Shown in pieces: positions 1-9,147 of a stretch of 64,000 nt of DNA; within the stretch, counting starts at the first letter, position 1; each line of letters begins with the position of its first letter. The notes below the pieces were generated by a model, which saw only the letters and a list, made by a program, of their open reading frames with translations, searched no databases and was not told where the DNA came from. Location of the stretch: assembly GCA_023404495.1 (NCBI GenBank), contig JAEYBE010000005.1:1-64000 (forward strand). Reading direction: 5' to 3'. Source of the DNA: Actinomycetes bacterium. GTDB lineage: Bacteria > Actinomycetota > Thermoleophilia > Solirubrobacterales > JACPNS01. Made by a program: the position numbers and the translations under genes.

Positions 1-713
1 GGCTCCAGGGAGTCGAGAAGGTCTTTCCTTCCGGCGACGGCACGGTTTGCGTTCTCGACGGTGTCAGCTTCGAGTTGGAACGGGGCGAGTTCGTCGCCGT
101 ATGCGGTCCGAGCGGCGCGGGTAAATCGTCACTTCTGCACGTTGCTGCAGGGCTCGAGTCACCGAGCGCCGGCGTGGTCGAGATCGATGGGCGTGACTTC
201 TCAACGCTCTCAGCGCGGGACGCCGCCCGGTACCGGCGCAATCACCTGGGATTTGTATTCCAGTTCTTCAGCCTGATCCCCGCGTTGAGTGTTCGCGACA
301 ACGTTGCGCTGTCGTGTCTGCTTCAAGGCCAGTCGCGGTCGGAGGCTGGCCAGGCTGCTGACCGGCTGATCGAATCCGTCGGCCTTACGCGCCAGGCCAG
401 CCAGATGGCCTCTGTGCTCTCAGGCGGGGAGATGCAACGCGTGGCCGTCGCACGGGCAATCGCCACTTCACCGACAATCGTGTTTGCCGACGAGCCGACG
501 GGCAACCTTGACTCGCGCAATGGCGAGGTTGTATTGGACCTTCTCGCGCGTGAGTGCGCGCAGCACTCGACAGCGCTCCTGATGGTCACGCACGACGAGT
601 CTGCTGCCGCTCGCGCCGATCGCGTGGTGCACCTGATTGACGGGAAGCTCGCCGGCGAGAATCCTTCGGGAGCGCATACCGACACAACCGCCCGTCTCGG
701 ATCACCAGAGTGA
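1..713 (+). CDS. ABC transporter ATP-binding protein (LolD/MacB type), 5' end cut by window edge
   Basis: ATPase of an ABC exporter that powers the FtsX-type permease encoded next. The reading frame is open to the window edge (frame from base 3, beginning LQGVEKVFPSGDG), so the true start lies upstream; the TTG at 75 is internal. Seen: Walker A GPSGAGKSS, signature LSGGEMQRVAVARA, Walker B IVFADEPTGNLDS, and an H-loop in MVTHDE. These are the hallmarks of the LolD/MacB/FtsE-like family. The stop TGA overlaps the permease GTG start (GTGA), so the two are probably translationally coupled. The substrate cannot be told from sequence; lipoprotein, peptide or drug export are the usual roles in this family. 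Confidence 0.93.
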   Translation, partial: LQGVEKVFPSGDGTVCVLDGVSFELERGEFVAVCGPSGAGKSSLLHVAAGLESPSAGVVEIDGRDFSTLSARDAARYRRNHLGFVFQFFSLIPALSVRDNVALSCLLQGQSRSEAGQAADRLIESVGLTRQASQMASVLSGGEMQRVAVARAIATSPTIVFADEPTGNLDSRNGEVVLDLLARECAQHSTALLMVTHDESAAARADRVVHLIDGKLAGENPSGAHTDTTARLGSPE

Positions 714-3238
714 ACGCATCGGGACCGCTGGCCCGCTTGTCGGCGAGGCATCTGTGGAATCGACCAGTTCGCACGATCTTGAGCATCCTCGCGATCGCCG
801 GCGGATCGGCGTTCATGCTCTCGATCCAGGCGATTGACCGTGCCCCGGCCGAGGCGTATGAGCGGCTGGAGAAGGCCGTTGCCGGCAATGCGTCGCTTTA
901 CGTGGTCGCACGAAATGAAGCCGGAATGCCAGTCGGCGTTTTCCGACGGGTTGAAGCTTCTCCTGGAGTGCAAGCAGCCGCGCCGGCGTCTCAAAACCTT
1001 GTCCGCCTGGAGTATGCCTCGAAGTCGCTTCGCGTAGCTCTGGTCGGTGCAGACCAGCGCTTGGCGTCGTTTCGGCCCGCCGCGATCAACTCCGAAATGA
1101 TGAACCCCAAGGACGAGTCCGGACTTGGGATCTATCTCTCGAACGAGATCGCGAATAGCCTCCGCGTCAATGTCGGCGACGCCGTTCGCATCGTTGACGG
1201 CCGACGCTCGCGAACAGTCTTAGTTGCACGCATTCTCACCGGGAGGGCCGACGACGCAGTCGGCGGCATGCCGCTTGCCTTTGCGCCGCTTGGGCTCGCG
1301 CAGGACCTGACCGGTACGAGTGGCCGGGTCGGAAGAATCCTCGTTCGGTTCAACCAGGTGCCATCGCGTGATCAGATTGCCGCGCTGAGCCGCGCAACCG
1401 GTGGCTTGGCGGACATCAAGACTCGAGGACAGGACGCCCGGCTGATCCAAAGCGGCACGATTCTTGAGCGCGAGCTTGCCTCGGTGTTTGCCTCGCTCGC
1501 GTTGTTGATCGGCGGACTGCTCGTGTTCAACATCGCCGCCCTGAGCGCATTCGATCGTCGTAAGGACACCGAAGTGCTTCTGCTGCTTGGCACGCCGCGC
1601 TCTGTAGTGATTTTCCAATCTGCCGCTGAAGCGGCGGTCCTGGGGATCCTTGGTTCGCTGTTCGGGGTGCTGCTCAGCAAATTCGCGCTCGGGCCATTGA
1701 CCGGCGACGGACCTCAGTATCTGCAGGCGGCCTTCTTGGTCACATCCGACGTGAGAATCTCGGCTGAGCTCGCCGCGATGGCGGTCATTGCAGGAACGAC
1801 TGTGGCTGTGATCGGCGGGACGCTGCCCACCGTGCGTTTGATCCGTCAGTTGAGTCCGTCGCCTCGCCGCGCCACGCATCGGGTCGGCGACCAGGTTTCG
1901 CGTCGCTGGATCGGCGCTGCGGCCGGTGTCGGAGGCTTCCTTCTCGCGGCCGGGGTCGCGATTGCCGTCGCGGTTCCGAGCGCGACGACCATCGGCCTGA
2001 TTTTGATGATCGTTGGCGGCGGATTACTACTCCCCGGCCTCGCAGCCGCGAGTCTCGGCCTCGCCTCGACATGGCTGCCGTCGCCCCGAGGTGTCGGTCA
2101 GCTCGGCGTGATGAGCCTGCGTGGCGCTCCGGTGCGCGCCACGGTCCTCGCAGCAATCGCCGCAGCATGCTTTGGCACTCTGGTGCTGATCGGGGGAACG
2201 AGCAAGAACCTCCAGCACGGAATGGCCTCACTCGCCGGGAACATGTTTGACGCCGGCGATCTGTGGATATCTGTCGACGGCGCAGAAAACAACATCGGCA
2301 CCGAGCCCTTCGATGTGCGTGAGATAGCGGCGATCGGCAAGCTGCCTGCCGTCGAGAGCCTTCGTGCCTATCGACTCGCGTTTCTGGACGTTCAAGACCG
2401 AAGAGTGCTTGTCATCGCCTACGCGAGGGGAGTACAGAGGCCGTTGAACGAGAACGAGTTCCTTCAAGGCGATCGCAGCTCGATGACCGCCGGTCTGCCA
2501 AAGACAGGCGACTTCGCGATTAGTTCGGCGCTCGCCAACGAGCACGAATTCAAGCTCGGCGAACGGGTTGGATTGAAGACCCCTACAGGCAACAATTCGC
2601 TGAACTACGTTGCGACGATTTCAAACTACGGATGGCAACCCGGGGCTATCGCAATGGGCTACGACACGTTCGCGAAGAACTGGGGCGATGATCGCGCCTC
2701 GATGGTCGGGGTGAAGCTCAGGCCGGGAGTCTCACCGAGCGAAGCCGCTGGGAGCATTCGGGCCACGCTTGGACCGGATTCCGGCTTTCGCGTCGAAACA
2801 CGCGAAGCCGGCCAGGCGCGTGGCGACCGAAACGTGGTGAATGGACTCGCGACGCTAAGGCAGATTTCGCTCGTCGTGCTGATCGGCGCGACCCTGGCGT
2901 TGCTCGCCTCATGCTTGGCGGCCGCGTCTCAGAGGTCGCGTGAGATTGCCGTGCTGCGTTCCTTGGGAGTGACTTCGGGTGAGCTATATCGTTCCGTTGC
3001 GTTTGAGCTCGGCTTCATACTCGTGGTCGGACTAGTAGCTGGATCGGCGATCGGCATCGCTGGTCAAGAACTGATCTTCCGGACCTTCTCCGAGGTCGGG
3101 TATCCGATCGATTTCGTCCCGAGTCCGGGCCCGCTTCTGACGGCCGCACTGTTTCTGGTCGCCATCGCGCTTCTGGTAGCGGCAGTGGTGGTCCGGACGT
3201 TGACCAAGACTTCTCCGCCGAGTGTCCTCAGTGACTGA
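710..3238 (+). CDS. FtsX-like ABC transporter permease, two-domain
   Basis: Membrane partner of the preceding ATPase, 842 residues. Layout seen: an N-terminal membrane helix (about residues 20-40), a large extracytoplasmic region (MacB periplasmic-core-like), a first FtsX helix bundle (about 250-380), two helices around 400-460, a second extracytoplasmic region (about 480-710) and a second FtsX bundle (about 720-835). This duplicated arrangement is typical of actinobacterial MacB/LolC-like permeases. The GTG start overlaps the ATPase stop by 4 bases. The 3' end runs past the TACACT box proposed for the next gene only if that gene starts at 3222; with the start chosen here they are separate. 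Substrate unknown. Confidence 0.92.
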   Translation: MNASGPLARLSARHLWNRPVRTILSILAIAGGSAFMLSIQAIDRAPAEAYERLEKAVAGNASLYVVARNEAGMPVGVFRRVEASPGVQAAAPASQNLVRLEYASKSLRVALVGADQRLASFRPAAINSEMMNPKDESGLGIYLSNEIANSLRVNVGDAVRIVDGRRSRTVLVARILTGRADDAVGGMPLAFAPLGLAQDLTGTSGRVGRILVRFNQVPSRDQIAALSRATGGLADIKTRGQDARLIQSGTILERELASVFASLALLIGGLLVFNIAALSAFDRRKDTEVLLLLGTPRSVVIFQSAAEAAVLGILGSLFGVLLSKFALGPLTGDGPQYLQAAFLVTSDVRISAELAAMAVIAGTTVAVIGGTLPTVRLIRQLSPSPRRATHRVGDQVSRRWIGAAAGVGGFLLAAGVAIAVAVPSATTIGLILMIVGGGLLLPGLAAASLGLASTWLPSPRGVGQLGVMSLRGAPVRATVLAAIAAACFGTLVLIGGTSKNLQHGMASLAGNMFDAGDLWISVDGAENNIGTEPFDVREIAAIGKLPAVESLRAYRLAFLDVQDRRVLVIAYARGVQRPLNENEFLQGDRSSMTAGLPKTGDFAISSALANEHEFKLGERVGLKTPTGNNSLNYVATISNYGWQPGAIAMGYDTFAKNWGDDRASMVGVKLRPGVSPSEAAGSIRATLGPDSGFRVETREAGQARGDRNVVNGLATLRQISLVVLIGATLALLASCLAAASQRSREIAVLRSLGVTSGELYRSVAFELGFILVVGLVAGSAIGIAGQELIFRTFSEVGYPIDFVPSPGPLLTAALFLVAIALLVAAVVVRTLTKTSPPSVLSD

Positions 3239-3302
3239 AAGGCACGAGCGACTAAGTCAGAACATTGGTCGAGATGGCCACCTCCCGCCCAAGCCTGGGA
3301 CG

Positions 3303-3308
3303 TACACT
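3303..3308 (+). promoter_or_regulatory. -10 box TACACT for a leaderless start at 3315
   Basis: TACACT followed by 6 bases and then a GTG in the frame of the squalene/phytoene synthase-like gene. The spacing puts transcription start at or next to the GTG. No clear -35 hexamer is visible. Confidence 0.45.
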
Positions 3309-3314
3309 GGCGCT

Positions 3315-4103
3315 GTGGGTGACTTCAGCGCGCCATCTTCGGTCGATCCATCGAGCACCTTCACTCCGACGATGGACTTGCTTCCTGCAGACCTGAAACC
3401 GGATGCGGTGGAGCTGTACCTGGCACTTCGCACGCTTGACGATCTCGTGGACGAGAGAGCTCCGCTTGCGGCGGAGCGAGTGGAGGCAGCGCGGCGCTGG
3501 GCCGAGACGCGGGAAGTCTCATCTCCCGAAACCACTGTGTTTGAGCGTCTGGCCGTGAGCCGCTCATTGCGACCTTCGACCGTAGGTGAATTCTGTCTCG
3601 CTATGCAACACGACATCGCGAGCGACCACCTTGAAACGGACTCTTCGCTTGAGGAGTACTGCGGGCAAGTCGCAGGTGCCGTTGGGAAGATGTTTGCAGA
3701 GGTGGTGGGTGTCGATGACGAGATGACACTGAGTCGAGCGCAAACGCTCGGCAAGGCGATTCAGCTTGCCCACGTGCTCCGGGACATCGATGTTGACCTC
3801 GCCGACGGCCGAACGTATGTCCCGCAGGAGTCGATCGAGCGTTTCGGGTCAATCCTCCCCGGTGAGCGCGAAGAGCTCCTTCGGTACTGGATCGGTGTAG
3901 CCGATGCGTGGTTTGAGGAAGGAGAGAGTGGAATTCCACAGCTACCGATCGGTCGGTCCTGGGTCGCCGCAAGTTCAGCGCTCTACAAGGAAACCTTGAG
4001 AACGATCGAACGAGAGGGCTACGGCGCCACTTCGGGGAGCGTTGTCGTCGATCCGGCAAGGTGCGAAGCCGTTATTGCGGAAGCTGTGGCTGCCTTTCCG
4101 TAG
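3315..4103 (+). CDS. Squalene/phytoene synthase family protein
   Basis: Trans-isoprenyl-diphosphate synthase fold (head-to-head C30/C40 condensation). Seen: first Asp-rich motif in LRTLDDLVDERA and second in LRDIDVDLADGRTYVPQE, both binding Mg-diphosphate in this family, plus the conserved Tyr-Val-Pro after the second motif. With the GTG at 3315 the protein is 262 residues, close to HpnC/HpnD/CrtB-like members. An in-frame GTG at 3222 would add 31 low-complexity residues and overlap the permease by 17 bases; the TACACT box 6 bases before 3315 favours the shorter form. No other carotenoid or hopanoid gene is nearby, so squalene versus phytoene cannot be decided. Its stop lies 4 bases from the convergent kinase stop. 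Confidence 0.82.
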   Translation: MGDFSAPSSVDPSSTFTPTMDLLPADLKPDAVELYLALRTLDDLVDERAPLAAERVEAARRWAETREVSSPETTVFERLAVSRSLRPSTVGEFCLAMQHDIASDHLETDSSLEEYCGQVAGAVGKMFAEVVGVDDEMTLSRAQTLGKAIQLAHVLRDIDVDLADGRTYVPQESIERFGSILPGEREELLRYWIGVADAWFEEGESGIPQLPIGRSWVAASSALYKETLRTIEREGYGATSGSVVVDPARCEAVIAEAVAAFP

Positions 4104-4107
4104 CTTC

Positions 4108-5859
4108 TCACTGGGAGACGATGTCGACCGGGAGCGTCGCTCGCACAATCGTGCCTTCGCCATCCGGACTGATGATCTGCATTTCACCGTCCAGTGACGA
4201 CACGCGGCTCGCCAGGCCGGCGAGCCCGGTGCCTCGCTCCGGATTTGCCCCGCCGACGCCGTCGTCGCTGATTTCTACCTGAAGCGCACCGCCTTCGAGC
4301 CATATCTCGACCCGAACCTCGCTGGCATTGGAGTTTCGCGCTGCGTTTGCGAGTGATTCGGAGACGACGAAGTAGGCCGTTGATTCCACGTCGTCGGGGA
4401 GCTCGGCGCTCTGTATGTCAGCTATCCGAACGGGGAGCGCGCTCCTGTCTGCGAGAGCCCTGACGGCGGCGTCTAGACCTCGATCCGCGAGCATCGCTGA
4501 GTGAATCCCTCGTGCCAGGTCGCGCAGCTCCTCTGTGACTGCTGTGAGCGCACTGGTGGACTCGGTGACCATCCGGGCTGCTTCGGTCGGGTCTACCGCG
4601 ATGCGTTTCGTCGCAAACGTGAGATTCAGTGCGATGGAAATGAGGTGTTGTTGCGCGCCGTCGTGAAGGTCGCGCTCGATCCGACGCCTCTCGTTGTCGG
4701 TGGCCTCCACGAGCAATGCCCGCGATCGTTTGAGCTCCTCGACCTGGGCGCGAAGCGCTGCTTCAAGTCGGACGTTCTCAAGAGAAAGTGCCGCGGCGCT
4801 TCCGGCGGGACCCAGAAGCGCGGATTGATCTCCGTTCTTGCGGTCATAGACGACGGCAGCGACCGGTTCGCCGTTCAGTTCAACTGGAAACCAGAGCCGA
4901 TCCGCTGCGAGTTCTGACGGTGGAAGCGCATGCCCTTCAGCATCAGTGAATCGTTGCTGCGCGGGGAGCCAGTAGGCGAAACGAAGCGATGGATCCTCAA
5001 GTGCTTCGGCCAGGGCTGCCTCGATGCGCGCAGGCTGACCGTCATGAATCCCGATCGACGCGACGAGGTCGCTGATTGCTCCAGCGCGGGAGAAGCGAGT
5101 CGCTATCTGGCCGTAAATCACGGCTAGTGGGACCGTTAGGCAGGCACCCAGTACACCAAAGTTGAGGGCGGTTTGGGCGGGGACACCTGCGTCGGCAATC
5201 TCAGCCACGAACAGGACTGCAAACGCACCGATCGCGGCCCCTCCCGCGCCGATGACTGGTCTGAGAGCCGCACGCTGTGTGGGCGGGGCGGCGTTCCAGC
5301 GCTGCGTCAGTGCGATCGCCAATCCTGTAGTCATGAGTGCGCTAAGTGCCAGCCGAGTAACTGAGAGCGTTTGGAGTAGCCCTTCATCCGTCGCGGTCAA
5401 GAACGGATTCTGAGCGCAACCCATGCAGTTCGCTGTCGGGTCGAAGAGGAGGATCCACGGCACTGCGAGTAAGAGTGCGTCTACGTATCCGAGTCCGACC
5501 AGCCACGCTTGGTAGCGCGCATCAAATCGCCCGCTCGGATAGATCAACAGCAGATGGCCAATGAGAACCGGGGTGAGGTGACTTAGAAGAAAACCGATGC
5601 TCGACAAAGTGCCCGAACCCGCCGCGTAGAGCGAGTGGGCGGAGATCGCCATCCCGCCAGCTACCAGTACCGTTCCGACGCGTCGAGAAGGACCAAGTTC
5701 CCATGTGCGACTCCCGACCGAGACAAATGTCAACGCGACGACCAGCGTCGCCACTGCAAACGCACCCGCACCATCCATCCAAGAGTCGGAGACGATTGCG
5801 AGCGTTGCGGCCACAACAAGCGCGGCAGGCACGATTCCAATCTGAAGCGAACGAGGCAC
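4108..5859 (-). CDS. NarL-type sensor histidine kinase with multi-helix N-terminus
   Basis: Membrane sensor kinase, 583 residues. Seen: about seven or eight hydrophobic helices in residues 1-250; a linker that looks GAF-like (about 265-360); a HisKA_3 dimerisation helix with the phospho-acceptor in ERDLHDGAQQ (His399); and a C-terminal HATPase domain with N-box LANAARNSNA and G-boxes ISDDGVGG and GTGLAGLASRV. Such kinases signal to LuxR-type response regulators; the best local partner is the regulator at 8394-9116, three genes away on the other strand. Two Cys (CMGC) in the loop near residue 145 could be redox- or metal-sensitive, but this is conjecture. GTG start. Confidence 0.93.
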   Translation of the reverse strand: MPRSLQIGIVPAALVVAATLAIVSDSWMDGAGAFAVATLVVALTFVSVGSRTWELGPSRRVGTVLVAGGMAISAHSLYAAGSGTLSSIGFLLSHLTPVLIGHLLLIYPSGRFDARYQAWLVGLGYVDALLLAVPWILLFDPTANCMGCAQNPFLTATDEGLLQTLSVTRLALSALMTTGLAIALTQRWNAAPPTQRAALRPVIGAGGAAIGAFAVLFVAEIADAGVPAQTALNFGVLGACLTVPLAVIYGQIATRFSRAGAISDLVASIGIHDGQPARIEAALAEALEDPSLRFAYWLPAQQRFTDAEGHALPPSELAADRLWFPVELNGEPVAAVVYDRKNGDQSALLGPAGSAAALSLENVRLEAALRAQVEELKRSRALLVEATDNERRRIERDLHDGAQQHLISIALNLTFATKRIAVDPTEAARMVTESTSALTAVTEELRDLARGIHSAMLADRGLDAAVRALADRSALPVRIADIQSAELPDDVESTAYFVVSESLANAARNSNASEVRVEIWLEGGALQVEISDDGVGGANPERGTGLAGLASRVSSLDGEMQIISPDGEGTIVRATLPVDIVSQ

Positions 5860-6124
5860 TCTGCTGAGTCTCAGGCTTGTTGCCGGGAATCAGGCACTAC
5901 GGGTGTTCGAGTGTTTCTGGCTGCTTACGTCGGAGAGCCGAATCCAGTTGGGATTGCTCTGCAATGCAGATCACTCGATGTCTTCCCCCGGACAACAGCA
6001 TCGGCCACATTCTTTCGCAATCTGACCGACAGTTGGGTTCGGATTTCCGTACCTCAAAGAATTGATCGCTCTTCGCCGAGTGCACACCATCCCAAATATG
6101 TGTAACCGATACGCTTTGGCCTTG

Positions 6125-6904
6125 ATGTATTGGGGGTCCATCAAGTGGTACAGCGGAGTTGCGCTGGTCGTCTTCGCGTGCGCGCTCGGCGCCGGGTGCG
6201 CCAGTACCGCGGAAGAAGACGCGACGGGAGGGTCGGTGACGGTGAAGATGCCGACTTCTCCGACCGCATCCGACTGCGCGATCCCGATCCTCCAGTCCCA
6301 ACGCGCAGCCGCAGATCTTGACCCGCCGGCGGGTACATACCGATTCGCGGTACGTGGAAAACGGAAGCTTTCCGGGTCGCAGGGTTACTCCCGAAAGCTG
6401 CCAAAAGAGATGCGCCTCATCGTTCTACCGGCAGAGTCATTCGGCCAGGTCAAGTGCTTCGTCGCGCAGCGTCGGTACTCGGATTCGCTTGCGGATACTT
6501 CAACATTCGCGATTCGCGGGGATGACGTCTATCTGACACGACTGCTGGTTCAAAGTGGCGGGCAGATAGCCGACGTCCTCCCTCGTCCCCCGGTTCAATC
6601 AATCGCCGGCTCGGGATCTGTTTGGAGCGGCCAGTTTCGAGGCCCAACAAGCGGCAGTTACCGAATGGAGCTGCTTGGACGCAAGAGCATGACGCTGCGC
6701 GGAGAGCGCGTCACCGCCGCGGGCATCCAATCGGAGTTCGTCTTCAATGGCGACTTCACCGGGCGCGAGTCCTCGGAGCGCTGGATTGCCACTGAGACCA
6801 ACGAGATTATTTCCGAACGCGTCCACCAGGAGCGAAACTTCGGTGTCGATGTGATTTCGCTCGACTACACGGCGAGACTTGCCGAAGGTCCGGGAGAGCG
6901 CTGA
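6125..6904 (+). CDS. Putative lipoprotein of unknown function
   Basis: Not recognised beyond its export signal. The N-terminus has a hydrophobic stretch ending in a lipobox (LGAGC, Cys about residue 26), so it is probably a membrane-anchored lipoprotein with a beta-rich ectodomain of about 230 residues. Two Cys in the ectodomain could form a disulfide. ATG 6125 is preceded by TACGCT with 9 bases between, which favours it over the upstream ATG at 6098 or TTG at 6062. One base separates its stop from the next ATG, so it heads an operon with the following two genes. It sits between the sensor kinase and the response regulator and is a candidate input or target of that system. Confidence 0.72.
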   Translation: MYWGSIKWYSGVALVVFACALGAGCASTAEEDATGGSVTVKMPTSPTASDCAIPILQSQRAAADLDPPAGTYRFAVRGKRKLSGSQGYSRKLPKEMRLIVLPAESFGQVKCFVAQRRYSDSLADTSTFAIRGDDVYLTRLLVQSGGQIADVLPRPPVQSIAGSGSVWSGQFRGPTSGSYRMELLGRKSMTLRGERVTAAGIQSEFVFNGDFTGRESSERWIATETNEIISERVHQERNFGVDVISLDYTARLAEGPGER

Positions 6905-6905
6905 T

Positions 6906-7439
6906 ATGCCAGAGCGAGTCCAGCACTACTTGGTGATCTCGGCAGGTGTTGTGATCGCGCTCTTGATCGCCGCGAACATACTGCTGCTCAAAACCGTTCA
7001 GGAGATCCAGAAACCCGGAGTGGCTCGAGTCACCGCAGAGAACACAGCCGAGGTCCCAGAACTCCCGCCGACTTCCAAAGGGGTGTCTTCAAAAGCCCTC
7101 ATCCGCGAAATCGACCGCACGAAGCGCGAGTTTCGCGATCCGCTCGACCAGACGCTCGGTCAGCTCCAGTCACTCAATGGCAACACAGCGACGCTAGGTG
7201 GTTTTCCGACAGTCGTCGAGCAGATGGCGGCTTCGGCTCAAAGCCTCGGCGATTCCGCCGCCAGTATCCCCGGGCTTGGGAAGCAGCTCAGGGGCATGAA
7301 TCGCCAGATTCGCAAATTGGTCGACTACATGCTCGGCCTGGGAGCGGTGGCCACAAGTCTTGAGAAGACGTTGCAATCGATCCAGACTGACATCGCGAAG
7401 ATTCGTCAATGCGAAGAGAAATCTCCCAACTGCGGCTGA
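6906..7439 (+). CDS. Single-pass membrane protein with coiled-coil-like ectodomain
   Basis: Unrecognised 177-residue protein. One hydrophobic helix (about residues 8-28) is followed by a polar extracytoplasmic part rich in Gln, Ser and Leu (ASAQSLGDSAASI, LRGMNRQIRKLVDYML) that looks helical or coiled-coil. It ends with two Cys. ATG 6906 lies one base after the lipoprotein stop and has a GGGAGA ribosome site about 8 bases upstream; an upstream in-frame GTG at 6879 is less likely. It overlaps the next gene by 31 bases. Context suggests a complex with the lipoprotein and the secreted protein on either side. Confidence 0.72.
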   Translation: MPERVQHYLVISAGVVIALLIAANILLLKTVQEIQKPGVARVTAENTAEVPELPPTSKGVSSKALIREIDRTKREFRDPLDQTLGQLQSLNGNTATLGGFPTVVEQMAASAQSLGDSAASIPGLGKQLRGMNRQIRKLVDYMLGLGAVATSLEKTLQSIQTDIAKIRQCEEKSPNCG

Positions 7440-8137
7440 CCGAGCTCGTCGCCCTAGGTGCGACTACCGCTCTAATGCTCTGCGTCGTTTGCGGCGACGC
7501 GGTCGCCGGGGTGAGCAGATTTGGCGGACAAGTTTCCGGGCCCGGGATGGCGACTCCGGGCAAGCCCGTTTCGCTGGGCTTCTCGCTCCGCGCGTACCAA
7601 CCCGCGGACGTTCCTCCGCTGCGCCGCATCAAATCCGTTGCGCTTCAGGCGCCCGGCGTCTCCTTTCATCCGAGAGCCAAGGGAATACGAATGTGTGGAT
7701 CGGTGAACGCCCGGCGATGTCCTCGAATGTCTCGCGTCGGTGGCGGAGCCATCAGCGGATACCTCGCGACGCCAGGCGGGACCCGCACGGAGTTCGGCTC
7801 GCTTTCGACGTTCAAGGGACGACTGTCGTTCTACAACCTGCGACCGCGAGGTGGGCAGACCGCGAGATTCCTACTGCGGCTTGAGACGGCGCGTCCGATT
7901 CGCGGGCTCGTGATGCGAACTGTTGCAACCGTCAACTCGCATCGAATCCTCGTCGTCAAAGTCCCGCGACTCAAGGACCTTCCCGAATGGATCCGACGGT
8001 CGTATCCGCGAGACGCGCGCGTGATCCTTGATCGGTTCTCGGCACGCGTTTCATCGTCCAGGCGTCGGGGTGTTGATCCATTCCTGACCGTGAACAGACC
8101 GGGCGTTATCGGTTTTTCCGTGGTAGCAAGTGAGTAG
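7409..8137 (+). CDS. Secreted protein of unknown function
   Basis: 242 residues. A hydrophobic stretch (LVALGATTALMLCVVCGDAVA, about residues 13-33) ends in a signal-peptidase-like AxA context, so it is probably exported. The mature part is Arg-rich and beta-strand-like (LARGKPVSLGF-type strands, PRLKDLPEW), with a Cys pair (MCGSVNARRC) in the first third. No family is recognised. Its start overlaps the upstream gene by 31 bases, which indicates co-translation. It is the third gene of the group between kinase and regulator. Confidence 0.68.
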   Translation: MRREISQLRLTELVALGATTALMLCVVCGDAVAGVSRFGGQVSGPGMATPGKPVSLGFSLRAYQPADVPPLRRIKSVALQAPGVSFHPRAKGIRMCGSVNARRCPRMSRVGGGAISGYLATPGGTRTEFGSLSTFKGRLSFYNLRPRGGQTARFLLRLETARPIRGLVMRTVATVNSHRILVVKVPRLKDLPEWIRRSYPRDARVILDRFSARVSSSRRRGVDPFLTVNRPGVIGFSVVASE

Positions 8138-8168
8138 CGCGGGATCCAAGTCACCGACTGAAGACATC

Positions 8169-8215
8169 GGCGCGAAACGATGCATGAGGGGAGTACGTCC
8201 ACATCGTTTCGCGCC
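8169..8215. repeat. Perfect 14-bp inverted repeat ahead of the response regulator
   Basis: GGCGCGAAACGATG at 8169-8182 and its exact reverse complement at 8202-8215, separated by 19 bases. The long loop and absence of a T-run argue against a simple terminator. It may be an operator for the downstream regulator, or an mRNA structure at the end of the upstream operon. Confidence 0.6.
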
Positions 8216-8327
8216 AACCGTCTGTCCCTACACCTGGCCGAGGTTCGGTAGTCCCGGCTTCGTTCTAACCAGAATGCAGTTTTCCAGGGTTCAGTGGCTC
8301 CATGGGTTCGGACTGCAGGCGAAAGGT

Positions 8328-8345
8328 GGTTCGGAAAACCGAACC
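8328..8345 (+). promoter_or_regulatory. GGTTCGG-AAAA-CCGAACC hairpin
   Basis: A perfect 7-bp stem with an AAAA loop lies 48 bases before the response regulator start. It can be lengthened by GG/CC pairs across a small internal loop. It could be a leader hairpin or a protein-binding dyad; no T-run follows. Confidence 0.45.
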
Positions 8346-8393
8346 CGCCAACGGTGGCTTGCCGTACACAATCGATGATCTGTTTCAGTCACG

Positions 8394-9116
8394 ATGGCGA
8401 ACATGTATGCGAACGAGTCGTTTCGAAGGCCACGCGGCGTGATTGAGAACGCCAAGGATCATTCTCCGTTGCGCGTCGTCGTCGCAGACGATTCAGTGCT
8501 GTTGCGGGCAGGTCTGGTCAGTCTTCTGCGCGACTCGGGCATGGACGTTGTAGGTGAAGCCGCCGATGCCGACGATCTTCTTCGCAAGGTCCGGGCGCAC
8601 AAGCCAGATATTGCGATCGTCGATGTTCGTATGCCTCCGACGCACAAAAGCGAAGGACTTGAGGCGGCCAAGACGATTCGGGAGGAACTGCCGAACGTCG
8701 CGGTGCTGGTTGTTTCGCAGTACACCGAGTCGCTCTACACCGCAGAACTGCTTGCCGACGATGCATCCGGCTTCGGCTACCTACTGAAAGACCGTGTCGT
8801 CGATGTCCCTCAGTTCCTGGACGCGCTCACGCGCGTTGCGAACGGCGGGTCCGCGATCGATCCGGACATTGTCTCGCGTATGCTGGGTCGCAAAGCGCGC
8901 GAGCAGTCGCTCGATGGCCTATCGGCGCGGGAACTCGAGGTACTCGGGTTGATGGCCGAAGGTCGAACCAACAGAGCGATCGCCGAGCATCTGACGGTCT
9001 CCACGCGTGCTGCGGAAAAGCACGTTGGCGCAATTTTCGAAAAGCTCGGGCTTGAAGCGACCCCGGACGACCACCGACGCGTGTTGGCGGTCCTCCGGTA
9101 CTTGCGTCACACCTAA
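8394..9116 (+). CDS. NarL/FixJ (LuxR-type) response regulator
   Basis: 240 residues. Receiver domain begins at LRVVVADDSVLLRAG (acidic pocket Asp-Asp), with phospho-acceptor Asp in IAIVDVRMPPTH, the switch Ser in VLVVSQYTE and the conserved Lys in YLLKDR. The C-terminal LuxR helix-turn-helix is in LSARELEVLGLMAEGRTN and AIAEHLTVSTRAAEKHVG. It probably receives phosphate from the HisKA_3 kinase at 4108-5859. About 20 residues precede the receiver domain; the ATG at 8403 is an alternative start. The inverted repeats upstream make autoregulation plausible. Confidence 0.93.
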   Translation: MANMYANESFRRPRGVIENAKDHSPLRVVVADDSVLLRAGLVSLLRDSGMDVVGEAADADDLLRKVRAHKPDIAIVDVRMPPTHKSEGLEAAKTIREELPNVAVLVVSQYTESLYTAELLADDASGFGYLLKDRVVDVPQFLDALTRVANGGSAIDPDIVSRMLGRKAREQSLDGLSARELEVLGLMAEGRTNRAIAEHLTVSTRAAEKHVGAIFEKLGLEATPDDHRRVLAVLRYLRHT

Positions 9117-9147
9117 CGCCGCCAACTCTTCGTAACTCGGTCTTCAT

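Noticed and set aside
8130..8378. An 82-codon open frame between the secreted protein and the response regulator
   Set aside because: It runs across both inverted repeats, lacks a ribosome site or -10 box, and its composition is unlike the neighbouring proteins.
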